This document shows positions 1 to 9,700 of a DNA stretch of 64,000 nucleotides, in pieces; position 1 is the first letter of the stretch; each line of letters starts with the position of its first letter. The position numbers were made by a program, and so were the translations under genes. The DNA is from Kribbella sp. NBC_01245. GTDB taxonomy: Bacteria > Actinomycetota > Actinomycetes > Propionibacteriales > Kribbellaceae. A model generated the notes under the pieces. The model had not been told where the DNA came from, made no database searches, and was given only the letters and a program-made list of their open reading frames with translations. The stretch spans positions 4,898,001 through 4,962,000 of the forward strand of contig NZ_CP108487.1 of assembly GCF_036226525.1 (NCBI RefSeq). Reading direction: 5' to 3'.

Positions 1-2518
1 CGAACCCGACCTCGTAACTGCACGCGCCCCCGAAGGTGTGCGACTTGGTATCGGTCACGTCCCGCGGTTGCAGGCTCGGGCTGACGGCAGGGTCGGTGCC
101 CGGCGGGTTGACGAGATACGGCGTCACCACGTCCGGCACGGGCGGTCCGTCACCCCAGCTCCAGGACAACGTCAGATCGTCGCTGCCGGGATCGGTCGAC
201 CGGCCCGCGAACGTCACCGGCTGGCCCTGGTGGGCGATGAAGGTCGGTACACCGTTGACGTTCACCGCGCCTGTCTCGTCGATCGTGGCCGTCGGTGCCA
301 CGTTGTTGACCACCACCGTGAACGATCCGGTCGACGTACCACCGTCGTCGTCGGTGACCTTGACCCCGACTCCGAACGAGCCGTTGTCCCCGTAGGCATG
401 GCTGCCCGTCACCTCACCGCGGTCGACCGGCGGGCCGTCCTGGGTGATGAGCGGTGTGACGGGGCTGGTCTCGCCGGTGCCCCAGGTCAGCAACGCCGTG
501 TAGGTGTCGGCCCAACCGGGATCGACGAACGACGCCTTCGCGGTCAGGACAGTGCCCTCGTTGATCGTCTTGACCTGGCCCGGATCGATCGTCGTCGCCG
601 GCGCCACATTGCTCACCTGGACCGCGAAGGACGCCGAGGTCGAGCCACCATCGTCATCGGTGACGGTGACCTTGACGGTGTACGTCCCGTTGTCTGCGTA
701 CCGGTGGCTGCCGGTGACCTCGCCGAGGTCGGCGGGCGGGCCCTGAGTGGTCACGGTTGCGGGCGCTGGGCCGGAACTGCCGTCACCCCAGTCGATCAGG
801 GCCGTGTAAGTGTCCGCCCAGCCGGGATCGGAGAAGGTCGCCCGGACGGAGAAGAGACCGCCTTCGGTGACCGAGGTCGCCTGTCCCGGTGCGATACCGG
901 CCGAGGGTGCGACGTTGTTCACGACCAGCGAGAAGTCCCGTCCGGCTCCTTCACCCAGGTCATCGCTGACGGTCACGCTGACCGTACGGCTCTGGGTCGG
1001 CCCGTCCGAGGTGTCGTAGGTCCACTTCCACCGGCCCGGACCCGTGGTCGTGATGGTGCCGACCGAGGCGCCGAGTGTCAGCGTGGTGCTGTCGGCGTCG
1101 GCGAACGAGCCGGTCATGGTCGCGGTCGAGCCTTCGTTCACCGTGACCGAGGGGCTGTCCACCGTGATGGACGGATCGGCGTTCCCCGCCCGCAGCGCGG
1201 CGAGCATGTCGATCCTGGGCGTGGTGACCGTGGAGGTCCCACTGGTGTAGCTGACGTCCACGCCGGTGTCCCGCAGATAGCCGAGCAGCGTCGCGTGCGT
1301 CGCGTTCGGATACGCCGCGCGGAGTACGGCGAAGGCTCCGGCGACATGAGGTGCCGCCATCGACGTACCGGTCATGTTCCCGAACGTGTCGTCCGGGATC
1401 GAGGACTGGATGTTCTGGCCCGGGGCCATCAGGTCGAGCAACGATCCCCTGTTCCCGTTCAGGTAAAGGGCATCCGAGTTGTCCTGGGTGCCGCCGACGG
1501 TGACGGCGGTCGAGATGCACCCAGGTGCGGCGACGCCGGTCGTGAACCCACTGTTGCCTGCGGCAATCACTGTGGCGATGCCTACGCCCAGCAGGTCGTC
1601 GATCGGATCCTTGCGGACGTCGGTGTCACAGGCGGTCATGTTCTGCACCGAACCACCGATGCTGATGTTCGCCGCGGCGATGTCGATCGTCGCGTTCAGA
1701 GCGAGGACCCGCTCCAAGCCCCGAACCTGGTCCGATTGGTACGCCGTCACGCAGGGCGCGGCCGCCGGTGCGCACCTGTCGGCCACATCGTTGCGGTGGA
1801 ACACCTGAATGGCGATGATGTCCGCGGCGGCTGCCACTCCGTTGCCGGGAGCACCGGTCACCCCGGTTCCGTTGCCGGCGGCGATTCCCGCGACGTGGGT
1901 GCCGTGGTCGCACAGTGTGCCCGTGCAGGCTGCCGTCTCCGCATCCGCCGCTCCGGCGCCGAGCTGGCTCGCTGCACCGTTCGGGCACAGTGAGGTCTGC
2001 TCGTCGCTGTCCTCCACGCTGGAGTAGCAGGCCTCGGAGACCAGCCGTCCGGCGAAGAACGGGTGGTCCCGGTCGATCCCGGTGTCGAGAATCGCGACCG
2101 CTTGGCCGTCACCGCTGAAGCCGAAGCCCTGCGCCTGGTCGGCGTTGATCCAGGGAATGCTGTTGCCGAGCGTCGCGTGCTCTTCCTTGTCCTCCTGGAT
2201 CGAGATGACGCGGGGGTCCGCGTCAAGTTCCCGCAGGGCCTGCTCATCGGCGTCCAAGGCAAGCAGCGGAAAGAGCTTGTATTGGTAGTTGACGTCGGAC
2301 TCGGCGTTCGAGTCCTCCAGGTTGTCCAGCACCGGCTGCTGCGCCGCCACGGTGGCGAGGCGCACGATTACCCGCTGCGGGCCTTCCTCCTCGGCCTGCT
2401 CGATGAGTTGACTGACCGCCGGATCAGGGCTGGGCGCGGCCTGGGCCGGAACCGTCACGGCGGCGGTGAGAGTGGCCAGAGCCAGAGCTCCGGCGAAGAG
2501 CGATCTTCGTAACTTCAT
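1..2518 (-). CDS. Secreted subtilisin-like serine protease (S8) with I9 propeptide and PKD domains, 3' end outside window
   Basis: The reading frame runs from an ATG at 2518 to the window edge without a stop, so the C-terminus is missing. Visible in order: a Sec signal peptide (about residues 1-28, MKLRRSLFAGALALATL), an inhibitor_I9 propeptide ending near DPRVISIQEDKEEH (about 110), then the S8 catalytic domain. The triad is Asp145 (AILDTGID), His205 (CDHGTHVAG) and Ser386 (MTGTSMAAPHVAG). At least three PKD-like beta domains follow (about 545-800; motifs DPGSDTYTALIDWGDG and relatives). Family knowledge: extracellular, self-processing endopeptidase; PKD domains often bind polymeric substrate. 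The gene lies 87 bases downstream of a lipoprotein-like I9-only gene on the same strand. The catalytic call is secure; the substrate is unknown. Confidence 0.93.
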   Translation of the reverse strand, partial: MKLRRSLFAGALALATLTAAVTVPAQAAPSPDPAVSQLIEQAEEEGPQRVIVRLATVAAQQPVLDNLEDSNAESDVNYQYKLFPLLALDADEQALRELDADPRVISIQEDKEEHATLGNSIPWINADQAQGFGFSGDGQAVAILDTGIDRDHPFFAGRLVSEACYSSVEDSDEQTSLCPNGAASQLGAGAADAETAACTGTLCDHGTHVAGIAAGNGTGVTGAPGNGVAAAADIIAIQVFHRNDVADRCAPAAAPCVTAYQSDQVRGLERVLALNATIDIAAANISIGGSVQNMTACDTDVRKDPIDDLLGVGIATVIAAGNSGFTTGVAAPGCISTAVTVGGTQDNSDALYLNGNRGSLLDLMAPGQNIQSSIPDDTFGNMTGTSMAAPHVAGAFAVLRAAYPNATHATLLGYLRDTGVDVSYTSGTSTVTTPRIDMLAALRAGNADPSITVDSPSVTVNEGSTATMTGSFADADSTTLTLGASVGTITTTGPGRWKWTYDTSDGPTQSRTVSVTVSDDLGEGAGRDFSLVVNNVAPSAGIAPGQATSVTEGGLFSVRATFSDPGWADTYTALIDWGDGSSGPAPATVTTQGPPADLGEVTGSHRYADNGTYTVKVTVTDDDGGSTSASFAVQVSNVAPATTIDPGQVKTINEGTVLTAKASFVDPGWADTYTALLTWGTGETSPVTPLITQDGPPVDRGEVTGSHAYGDNGSFGVGVKVTDDDGGTSTGSFTVVVNNVAPTATIDETGAVNVNGVPTFIAHQGQPVTFAGRSTDPGSDDLTLSWSWGDGPPVPDVVTPYLVNPPGTDPAVSPSLQPRDVTDTKSHTFGGACSYEVGF

Positions 2519-2605
2519 GCTGTTCCCCCCAAGGAACGTGGTGTACCTACGGCCGGCCGGATGACCGGACCGTCAAACCCCCTGCAGTGCCTCCTTGTCC
2601 CCGCC

Positions 2606-3076
2606 TCAGCCGCTCGGCGCCTCAGTCGCCGGCGGCTCGGCAATGTCCTCCTGGATCGCCGCCACCCGCGGCGAGGCCAGCAGGTGGCGGAGTGCGGGCT
2701 CGTCGACGACCAGGACCAGCAGCGGCGATGAAACGAACCGCTGCGGATCCCGTACGGCGTAGGCGCGGAGGTCGTCGAGGAGGTCGGTCTGAGCGGTGGC
2801 GATCGCCTGTCGCTGCTCCCGCACCGCGCGCTGGTCCGGCAGGTTGCCCTCCGGCGTGACCTGAACCGCGAGGGTGACGATCACCCGGAGGTGCCCCTTG
2901 CGCCTGACCTGCTCCAGCAGCTGCGCCGACGGTTCGGCCGAAGGCGTGGCTGAGGACGGTGCCGCCGGCTCGCGGTCGTTCGCGCAGGCGGCCGGGAGCA
3001 GGCCGATCGCTGCCAGCAGCACGAGACGGACCAGCAACACGACGGCGCCTCCTCCTCGGACGTTCTCTCTGACCAC
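2606..3076 (-). CDS. Putative lipoprotein carrying a stand-alone I9/S8-propeptide-like domain
   Basis: 156 residues. The N-terminus has a basic stretch, a hydrophobic core (VVLLVRLVLLAAIGLL) and LLPAACAND, which is close to a lipobox, although Pro sits at the usual Leu -3 position. A Pro/Ser/Ala linker follows, then about 95 residues that parallel the propeptide of the adjacent subtilase. HLRVIVTLAVQV matches PQRVIVRLATVA, and VDEPALRHLLASPRVAAIQED matches ADEQALRELDADPRVISIQED. Such domains act as folding chaperones and tight inhibitors of S8 proteases. Position (same strand, 87 bases upstream of the protease) suggests a membrane-anchored inhibitor or chaperone for that enzyme. This is inference from similarity seen by eye. 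Confidence 0.75.
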   Translation of the reverse strand: MVRENVRGGGAVVLLVRLVLLAAIGLLPAACANDREPAAPSSATPSAEPSAQLLEQVRRKGHLRVIVTLAVQVTPEGNLPDQRAVREQRQAIATAQTDLLDDLRAYAVRDPQRFVSSPLLVLVVDEPALRHLLASPRVAAIQEDIAEPPATEAPSG

Positions 3077-3157
3077 TCGACAGCCTGCTCAGCCACCTTC
3101 AGACAGCCTTAAAGCCCGGGCAGTCTCGAAAAACCCGGGTGGGGTTAGGGTGCGGCG

Positions 3158-3664
3158 GTGAGCGATAGAGCGAAGACCGCGCTGGTACTGATCGACTTGA
3201 TGCCGCGGATCGTGGCGCTGCCGACTGGCCCGTACGGCGGGGACGCGGTGCTGGCGCGGTGCGTGGAGTTGGCGGACGCTACTCGCGCGGCAGGCGGGCT
3301 GGTCGTGTGGGTGCGGGTCGAACGGCCCGGAGTCGACGTACAACCTGAGGGTAGTGAGCTAGCGGTCGAGCCGGCCGAGGGAGACCTCGTGATCGTCAAG
3401 CGCACGATCGGGGCGTTCCACCGGACCGGGCTGGACGAGGCTTTGCGCGAGCGTGGCATCGAGACAGTCGTGCTGGCGGGGATCGCGACGAACTTCGGCG
3501 TCGAGTCGACCGGACGTGTCGCGGATGAGCACGACTACCAGGTGGTGTACGTCGAGGACGCGATGACCGGGCTGGACGCGCATGCGCACGAGTTCGCCAC
3601 GACGTACATGTTCCCGCGCCTCGGCACGGTCACCACGACGGCGGAGTACCTGAAGAACCTCTGA
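3158..3664 (+). CDS. Isochorismatase-family hydrolase lacking the catalytic cysteine
   Basis: 168 residues with the isochorismatase-like fold: ALVLIDLM supplies the conserved Asp and LVIVKRTIGAF the conserved Lys. At the usual nucleophile position the motif reads GIATNFGVESTGR, with Gly where cysteine hydrolases (nicotinamidase, N-carbamoylsarcosine amidase) have Cys. True isochorismatases such as PhzD and EntB also lack this Cys, so a non-nucleophilic hydrolase mechanism, or loss of activity, is possible. The GTG start follows a short purine-poor leader. It is divergent from the I9 lipoprotein gene and convergent with the giant RTX gene. Substrate unknown. Confidence 0.85.
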   Translation: MSDRAKTALVLIDLMPRIVALPTGPYGGDAVLARCVELADATRAAGGLVVWVRVERPGVDVQPEGSELAVEPAEGDLVIVKRTIGAFHRTGLDEALRERGIETVVLAGIATNFGVESTGRVADEHDYQVVYVEDAMTGLDAHAHEFATTYMFPRLGTVTTTAEYLKNL

Positions 3665-3697
3665 GGCCCCCACTCCAGGCGGAAGCCGGGGCCTCAG
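3661..3697. terminator. Hairpin between convergent genes
   Basis: Ten-base perfect arms CTGAGGCCCC and GGGGCCTCAG with a 17-base loop. The left arm includes the stop codon of the isochorismatase-family gene. It sits between two convergent genes and could terminate transcription in both directions. There is no clear U tract, as is common in actinobacteria. Confidence 0.6.
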
Positions 3698-3709
3698 AAG
3701 CCTTATAAA

Positions 3710-6700
3710 TCAGTCGCTACAGGACACGGGATCGTCGAAGTGACCCGGTGTCGTCGGGTAGGCCGGGCCTACCGCGTGGGCATTGAAGTCCGGGTTGTAG
3801 GCGTACGCCAATTCCCTGTAGGCCGAGGTTCCCTTGGTGGTCACGTCGGTCGTCGCACGCCCGGCGCCTGAACCCCAGGCGAGCAGGTTGAGGTAGTCCG
3901 TCATCGCCGGGGAGTGCTGCCGGATGTCGTTGTAGCCGCCGTAGGCCGGGTTGCAGTGGGTGTAGAGGTTGTACGTACCGTTCCAGTCGATCAGCCGATC
4001 GCCCGGGTTGGGACCGTTCTGGGCCACATCCGCCTGCAAGACATCGCGATCCCAGCCACCGTAGATCCAGTCCGTGCCCTGGTGATGACTGTTGTTCGCC
4101 AGCGTCTCCGGTTCTGCGGTGTCATCCGACTTGCTGGTCAGCTCGAACCACAGGCACGGATCGACCGTGACTCCGTTCGTCGTGACCGGCCAGTCGCCGG
4201 GCGCACAGTTGGCCGGGTAGGCACCGCGTGGGTTGAAGTCGAGCACATCCGAACCGACGATGTCCTGTTTGGCCAGATCGGGCTCACCCACACCACCGAA
4301 GGTGTGGTCGATGAACCGATCGTTCGTCCCCCGCGAGTCCGGGTTGAAGACGCCGTTGGTGAGGCAGTCCGGTGTGGCCGCGTTCAGCACCGGGTCGCAG
4401 CCCTTGCCGCCCCAGAGCACGTCCTCACCGTCGGCGCCGAACACCTGGTCGCCGCCACTGTCACCGTTCGCGAGGTCGTCACCGAAGCCGGAGTGGATGT
4501 TGTCCGCATCCGCACCGCCCCGGATCTGGTCCCGGCCACCGGTGGTGATGCCGTCGTGTGGCATCTCCGCGCTGGTCGAGCTACCGATCCACTGGTCGCC
4601 GTCGACGTCGTGCTCGAGGTCGACCCGCCGGTCGTAGGCCTCGCGCCGGAACCCAACGTACGTCTCGGCCGGCGGTGAGGTCAGGTTGAAGGTGAACTGT
4701 GCCGGGCTGTCCCCGGTGTCGAGGTACTGGTTCACCACGCCACCGCGGTCGCCGAGGATCGCGTCCTCGCCGTTCTCACCGAACAGCTTGTCGTCGCCGA
4801 GTTCGCCGTACAGGTCGTCGTTGTCGGCACCACCCAGGATCAGGTCGTCGCCGTCCTGGCCCCAGATGCCGTCGTCGCCGGCCTCGCCGTACAGGTTGTC
4901 GTTGCCGAAGGCCCCTACTGCTTCACAGGTCGCCTGCGCTTCGGTGCAGAAGCGCGTACTCGGCTCGCTGAAGTCGGGGTCATGCGTCCGCGAGACGGTC
5001 GCCCCGGCCGGCGGTGTGCCGTTCGGGTAACGATCGGCGTAGACCATCTCCACGCGCGCACCAGCCGGGCCGGTGACCGTGCGCATCAGGGTGCCGTTGT
5101 CACCGAGTACGACGTCCGCGGCCCCGTCGGCCTCGATCGTGTCACCGGTGTCGCGGAAGCCCTTGGCCGAGCTACCACCGATCAGGTCGTCCTGACCGTC
5201 CGGCGTGAGCGCGCCCTCGAGCAAGGCGGCCGCACTCGCGCTACCGGGCCATCCCGGATCAGCGAGCGGAACCACCGTGGTCAGGTCCGACTCGCCCGCG
5301 AGCGACAGGTCACCACGGAGTACGTCGGCACCGCCATTGCCCTCGGCATAGTCGGCATGCGCTCCACCAGAGATGAAGTCGCCGCCATCCTGACCCCAGA
5401 TCGTGTCGACACCTTCGCCACCGGACAACCGGTCGGCGCCGAACTGAGCCGCGGACGGAAGCGCCGCGAGGTCGTACCGGTCGACGATCCGGCCGGCCAT
5501 CAGCTCGCCCGGCTCGGTGCCGAGGCGGACCGTGGCCCTGGTCGGCGTCTGCCCGACTGCCGGGCGGAGCACCTGACCGTTGTCACCGGCAACCACATCG
5601 TCACCAGGTCCACCGAAGACGGCGTCCGCGGTGTCGGGCTGGCCGGTCCGGTTCGCGCCGGCACCGGCAAGCGGTACCGAGCTACCGCCGACCAGGTCGT
5701 CATCGGCGAGGTCACCCTCGACCCAGTCGCTGCCCTGACCACCCTCGACGTAGTCGTCGTGGTCGTCGCCCTTGGCCCGGTCTGCACCGTCCTGGCCGTA
5801 GAGCACGTCCTGGTCGTCGCCACCCGACATCTGGTCGTTGCCGGAGGTCCCTGCCGCCGGGGTCAGACCCAGGTCGAGCAAGGTCACCGTGTGACCCAGT
5901 GCGAAGCCACGCTGCCGGGTCACGGGTGTGGTCGCAGCCGGGTCACTGGTCAGCGCGAGGATCGCGTTGTCACCTGTGATCAGGTCAGGCCCGCCGTCAC
6001 CGAACAGGAAGTCGCCCGTGTCCGGACGTCCAGTGCCCGCGACAGCCTGCTGGAACGAACCACCAGCGATCGAGTCCTCGCCATCGTTGCCGTGGACAAC
6101 GTCTGTCGCGTTGTTGCCCTCCAGATGGTCGTTGCCGTTGTTGCCGTTGACGGTGTCGCCACCGAGACCGCCGTACGCCGTATCCTCGTTGTCGCCGCCG
6201 TGAATGCGGTCGCCGGACCCGGCCGTGGCCGTCTCGCCGTCGAGGTCGAACGGAATCGCCGCGGCGTCCGCCGCGTTTTCGGGATCGTCCACCGTGCCGT
6301 TGTCGCCGATGATCCGGTCGTTGCCCGAGTCGCCGTAGAGGTCGTCGTCACCGGTGTCGGCTCGGCCCGCGGCGCGCGTACCGCCGTAGATCAGGTCGGC
6401 GCCCGTGCCGCCAGTGGCCCAGTCCGAGCCATTGTTGCCCTCGACAACGTCCGTCTCGGTACCGCCGTACGCCACGTCGTTTCCGTTGTTGCCGAAGACG
6501 TGGTCCACGCCGGCGTCGCCGTACAGGATGTCGGCTTCGCTACCGCCCCAGAGGTGGTCCTTGTCGCCACCGCCTCGCAGGGTGTCCTGGCCCTGTTGGC
6601 CACAGGCGAGGTCGTTGGCACCGAAGAGCTCGGCCAGGTCGTTCGCGCCACCCGCGGAGACCGTGTCGATACCGGCACCACCGAGGATGCGGTCGTTGCC

Positions 6701-9700
6701 GTCACCCGTGCCCTCGCTGGTGCTCTCGGCGACCGGATCCGAGGTGACCGGAGCGCCGGGCTTGCAGAGTTCGTCGTCGATGCGCTTGTCACCGAAGACC
6801 TTTGCCGGTCCGTCGCCGCCGACGATGTGGTCGTCACCGAGACCACCGACGAGCGTCTTCGGGTTCGAAGGCACTCCCGCCGGTAGCGGCAGCTTGTTCA
6901 CCGTCCGGCGCGGACCGAAGTTCACGCCGCCGATGATGTCGTCACCGGTGTTCGCACCGACCTCGGCCGGTTCGGCGATGACGTAGTCCTGACCCGGGCC
7001 GCCGTACACCTCATCGGTGCCGAAGCCGCCGAGCAGGATGTCGTTCTCGCTACCGCCGAGGATCCTGGCCGACTGGTTGCCCTGGGAGTGACTGGTGACC
7101 AGGTCGATACCCGTACTGCCCCAGACCTTGTCGCTGCCCAGACCGGTGTCGACGACGTTGGTCGCGCCGGTATCGGCCGGACCCGGATCGTCGACCTCGA
7201 ATTCGGTCTCCGCCGCGGTGAAGATGCGGTCCGCGTTCGAGCCGCCGGTCAGCCGGTCGTTACCCGCGTCACCGACGATCGTGTTGATCCCGGCCGGCAG
7301 CGTGCCGTCCGGACGGTCGGTCGCCACCGAGATGGTGTCGCCACCCGCGTTGCCGCGCGCCTTGTTCGCACCGAGGCCGAGGCCGATCGTGTCGTCACCC
7401 GTGCCCGCACCTTGGGCCTGAGTGGTCGGATCCGCGATGTTCTCCCAGTCGAAGACAGCACTCAGGTCGTTGGTGCCGCCGTTGTCCTGCGCGTTGTGCG
7501 TGACGGTCCGCGCCTTGGTGGCGCTGCCGAGGGACGCGTCACCCGCGACCTTGTCGTCACCGTTGCCGGTCGTGATGGTGTCCTTGCCGGCACCACCCGC
7601 GACCATCGCCTTGGACGTCGCACCGCCGGTGTCCCCCGTGACGATGATGTCGTCACCGCCACGTCCGTCGACGAACGACAGACCACGTCCGGTGGTGATC
7701 ACGTCGGCCGCGTTACCGCCGATCGCGACCGCGTCCTTGTCGAAGATGGCCGGGCTGTTACCCGCGCTCGCGCCCGTCTCCTTCTTACCGTCGCCGATGA
7801 AGGTGATGTTCATCGGTTTGTCGTAACCGGAACCGTCCACGACCACCCGCTTGAGGTTCGGGTCGAGGTACTCACGACGCTCGCCGAGCATCTCCACCGC
7901 GAAGCCGTCGAAGGCCGCGTTCGTACCGGCCTCGTCGCCGGGCTTCTGGGCGTAGTGCAGCGAGATCACCTTGACGGTGTCCTTCTCCACTGCCGCCGCC
8001 TCGTTACCCCATGGCGATCCACGCTGGGCGTTCTTGCCGTACTTGCCGGCGTAGACCACGAGGGTGTCGCCGACCGTGCCACCGAGTTTCGGCGGTGGCG
8101 GTTCACAGTCCGGTGCCACCGAGAAGTCGAGCAACGTCACGTCGGCCAGCGTGAAGCTGAACGACACCGAGAAGATGCTCACGCCGATGGTGATGTAGAC
8201 CCGCAGGAACAGCGACAGCCGGCCGCTGACCGTGAACAGACACAGTGGGTTGTTCAGGGCAGCATGCAGGAACTCGCTGACCCGGAACTTGCCGTCATCG
8301 TTCGGATCGTTCCAGTAGAACCCGATCGTGAGACGGAGTCCTCCTTCGATCCCGACCGTGAGGATGACCACGCTGACGGCAGCCCCGGCCGCGATCTCAC
8401 CGGTCAGCTGGACCACCGGAATCGGCGTACCGGCGTTGTCGACGGTCTTGAAGAACAACCCGTCGAGTACGTCGATCGCGTCCACCGGCGTGCCGTTCTG
8501 GGCCGCCTCGACCGCCTTGCGAATGCCGTACGTGTCGAGTCCGGCGACGATGCGCAGGCTGACCGAGGCCGAGCCCGCGAGTGTCACGAAGACCGGCGGC
8601 GGTGCGTACACCGGACCGAAGGCCTGCCGCCAGCTGAAGCCGAGCGTCAGCGGGCCGGAGTCGAACTCGACCAGGGTGATATCGCCACCCATCAGCAGGT
8701 TGAACGCCGAGGCCGGGTTCTCCAGGATCGGGAAGGTGATGCCGGACTTCTCCGCGTCACCCTCGTCCGGCGCCAGACCGGTACCACCGAAGATCGGGTT
8801 GGCATCGGCGCTCGCGTGCTCGTTCTTGTCGTTGAGCCCGCTCTTCACCTCGTTGGCGGACTTCGCGTTCGGAGTGCCCTTGTACATCTTGTCCGCGGTC
8901 GTCGGCGAGTTGCTGGTGTTCAGCGCCTTGTCGCCGGCGATCTCGAAGTCACCGAGTGGCACGTAACAGTCGTTGTCCACGTCCGGACTGCAACTGGGCA
9001 GCCGGTTGATGAACTCGATGACCGCCTTGATCGTGTCGACGAAGTCCAGCTTCGGCCCACCGGCCAAGGTGCTGAACGCCTTCGCCAGGGTCATCAGCGT
9101 GACGTCGTCCCCACCGGCCAGCCGGCTCAGGTCGGACAGCACCGGGATCGGCGCGTACAACGTGTCGATGACCGGCTGGAGCGGTCCGGTGACCCGCTTC
9201 ATCTCCTTGACGACGTCGCCGAGCAGGCCCTCGAAGAAGCTGCCGGCACTGATGCCGACGTCCTTGAAGGCGATGTACGGCACGGTCGGGCCGTCCGGAG
9301 CCTGGTTGTCGAACGACCACATCAGCTGGAAGTTCGCCCGTACTCCTGGGAAGGCCGAGTCGACCTGCGCCTCGACGATCCAGTCCAGGTGGAACGCGCC
9401 GGTCAGCGAGACACCGAACATGTCGCCGCCGGAACCGAGGTCGGCGAACTTGATCTTGGCGTTCTCGTCCGGCGTACAGGCGGTCTCGTCGCCCTTGAAG
9501 CAGCTGGTCTCGCCCGCCGCCTTCAGGTCGATCTGGAACGCGCCCGCGAACAACGGCTTGGTCGGGTCATGCGTTCCGCCGGTCGCCTTGTCCACGTTGA
9601 TCTTGATGAAGGCCAGCTCGGCCACCATTGTGTCGGGCAGGTCGAAGGCCAGGCCCACCTGCAGCTCGGCCAGCGCCTTGTTGTCCGGACCCCATCCGTC

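Noticed and set aside
38..1993. Long open frame on the plus strand opposite the subtilase
   Set aside because: Arg/Gly-rich product without motifs; the minus frame shows the full S8 catalytic triad and PKD domains. High GC creates long antisense frames.
4385..7760. Possible CRISPR or DNA-level tandem repeat array
   Set aside because: The period is protein-driven (nine residues) and units vary in DNA sequence; there are no constant repeats with unique spacers and no cas genes.
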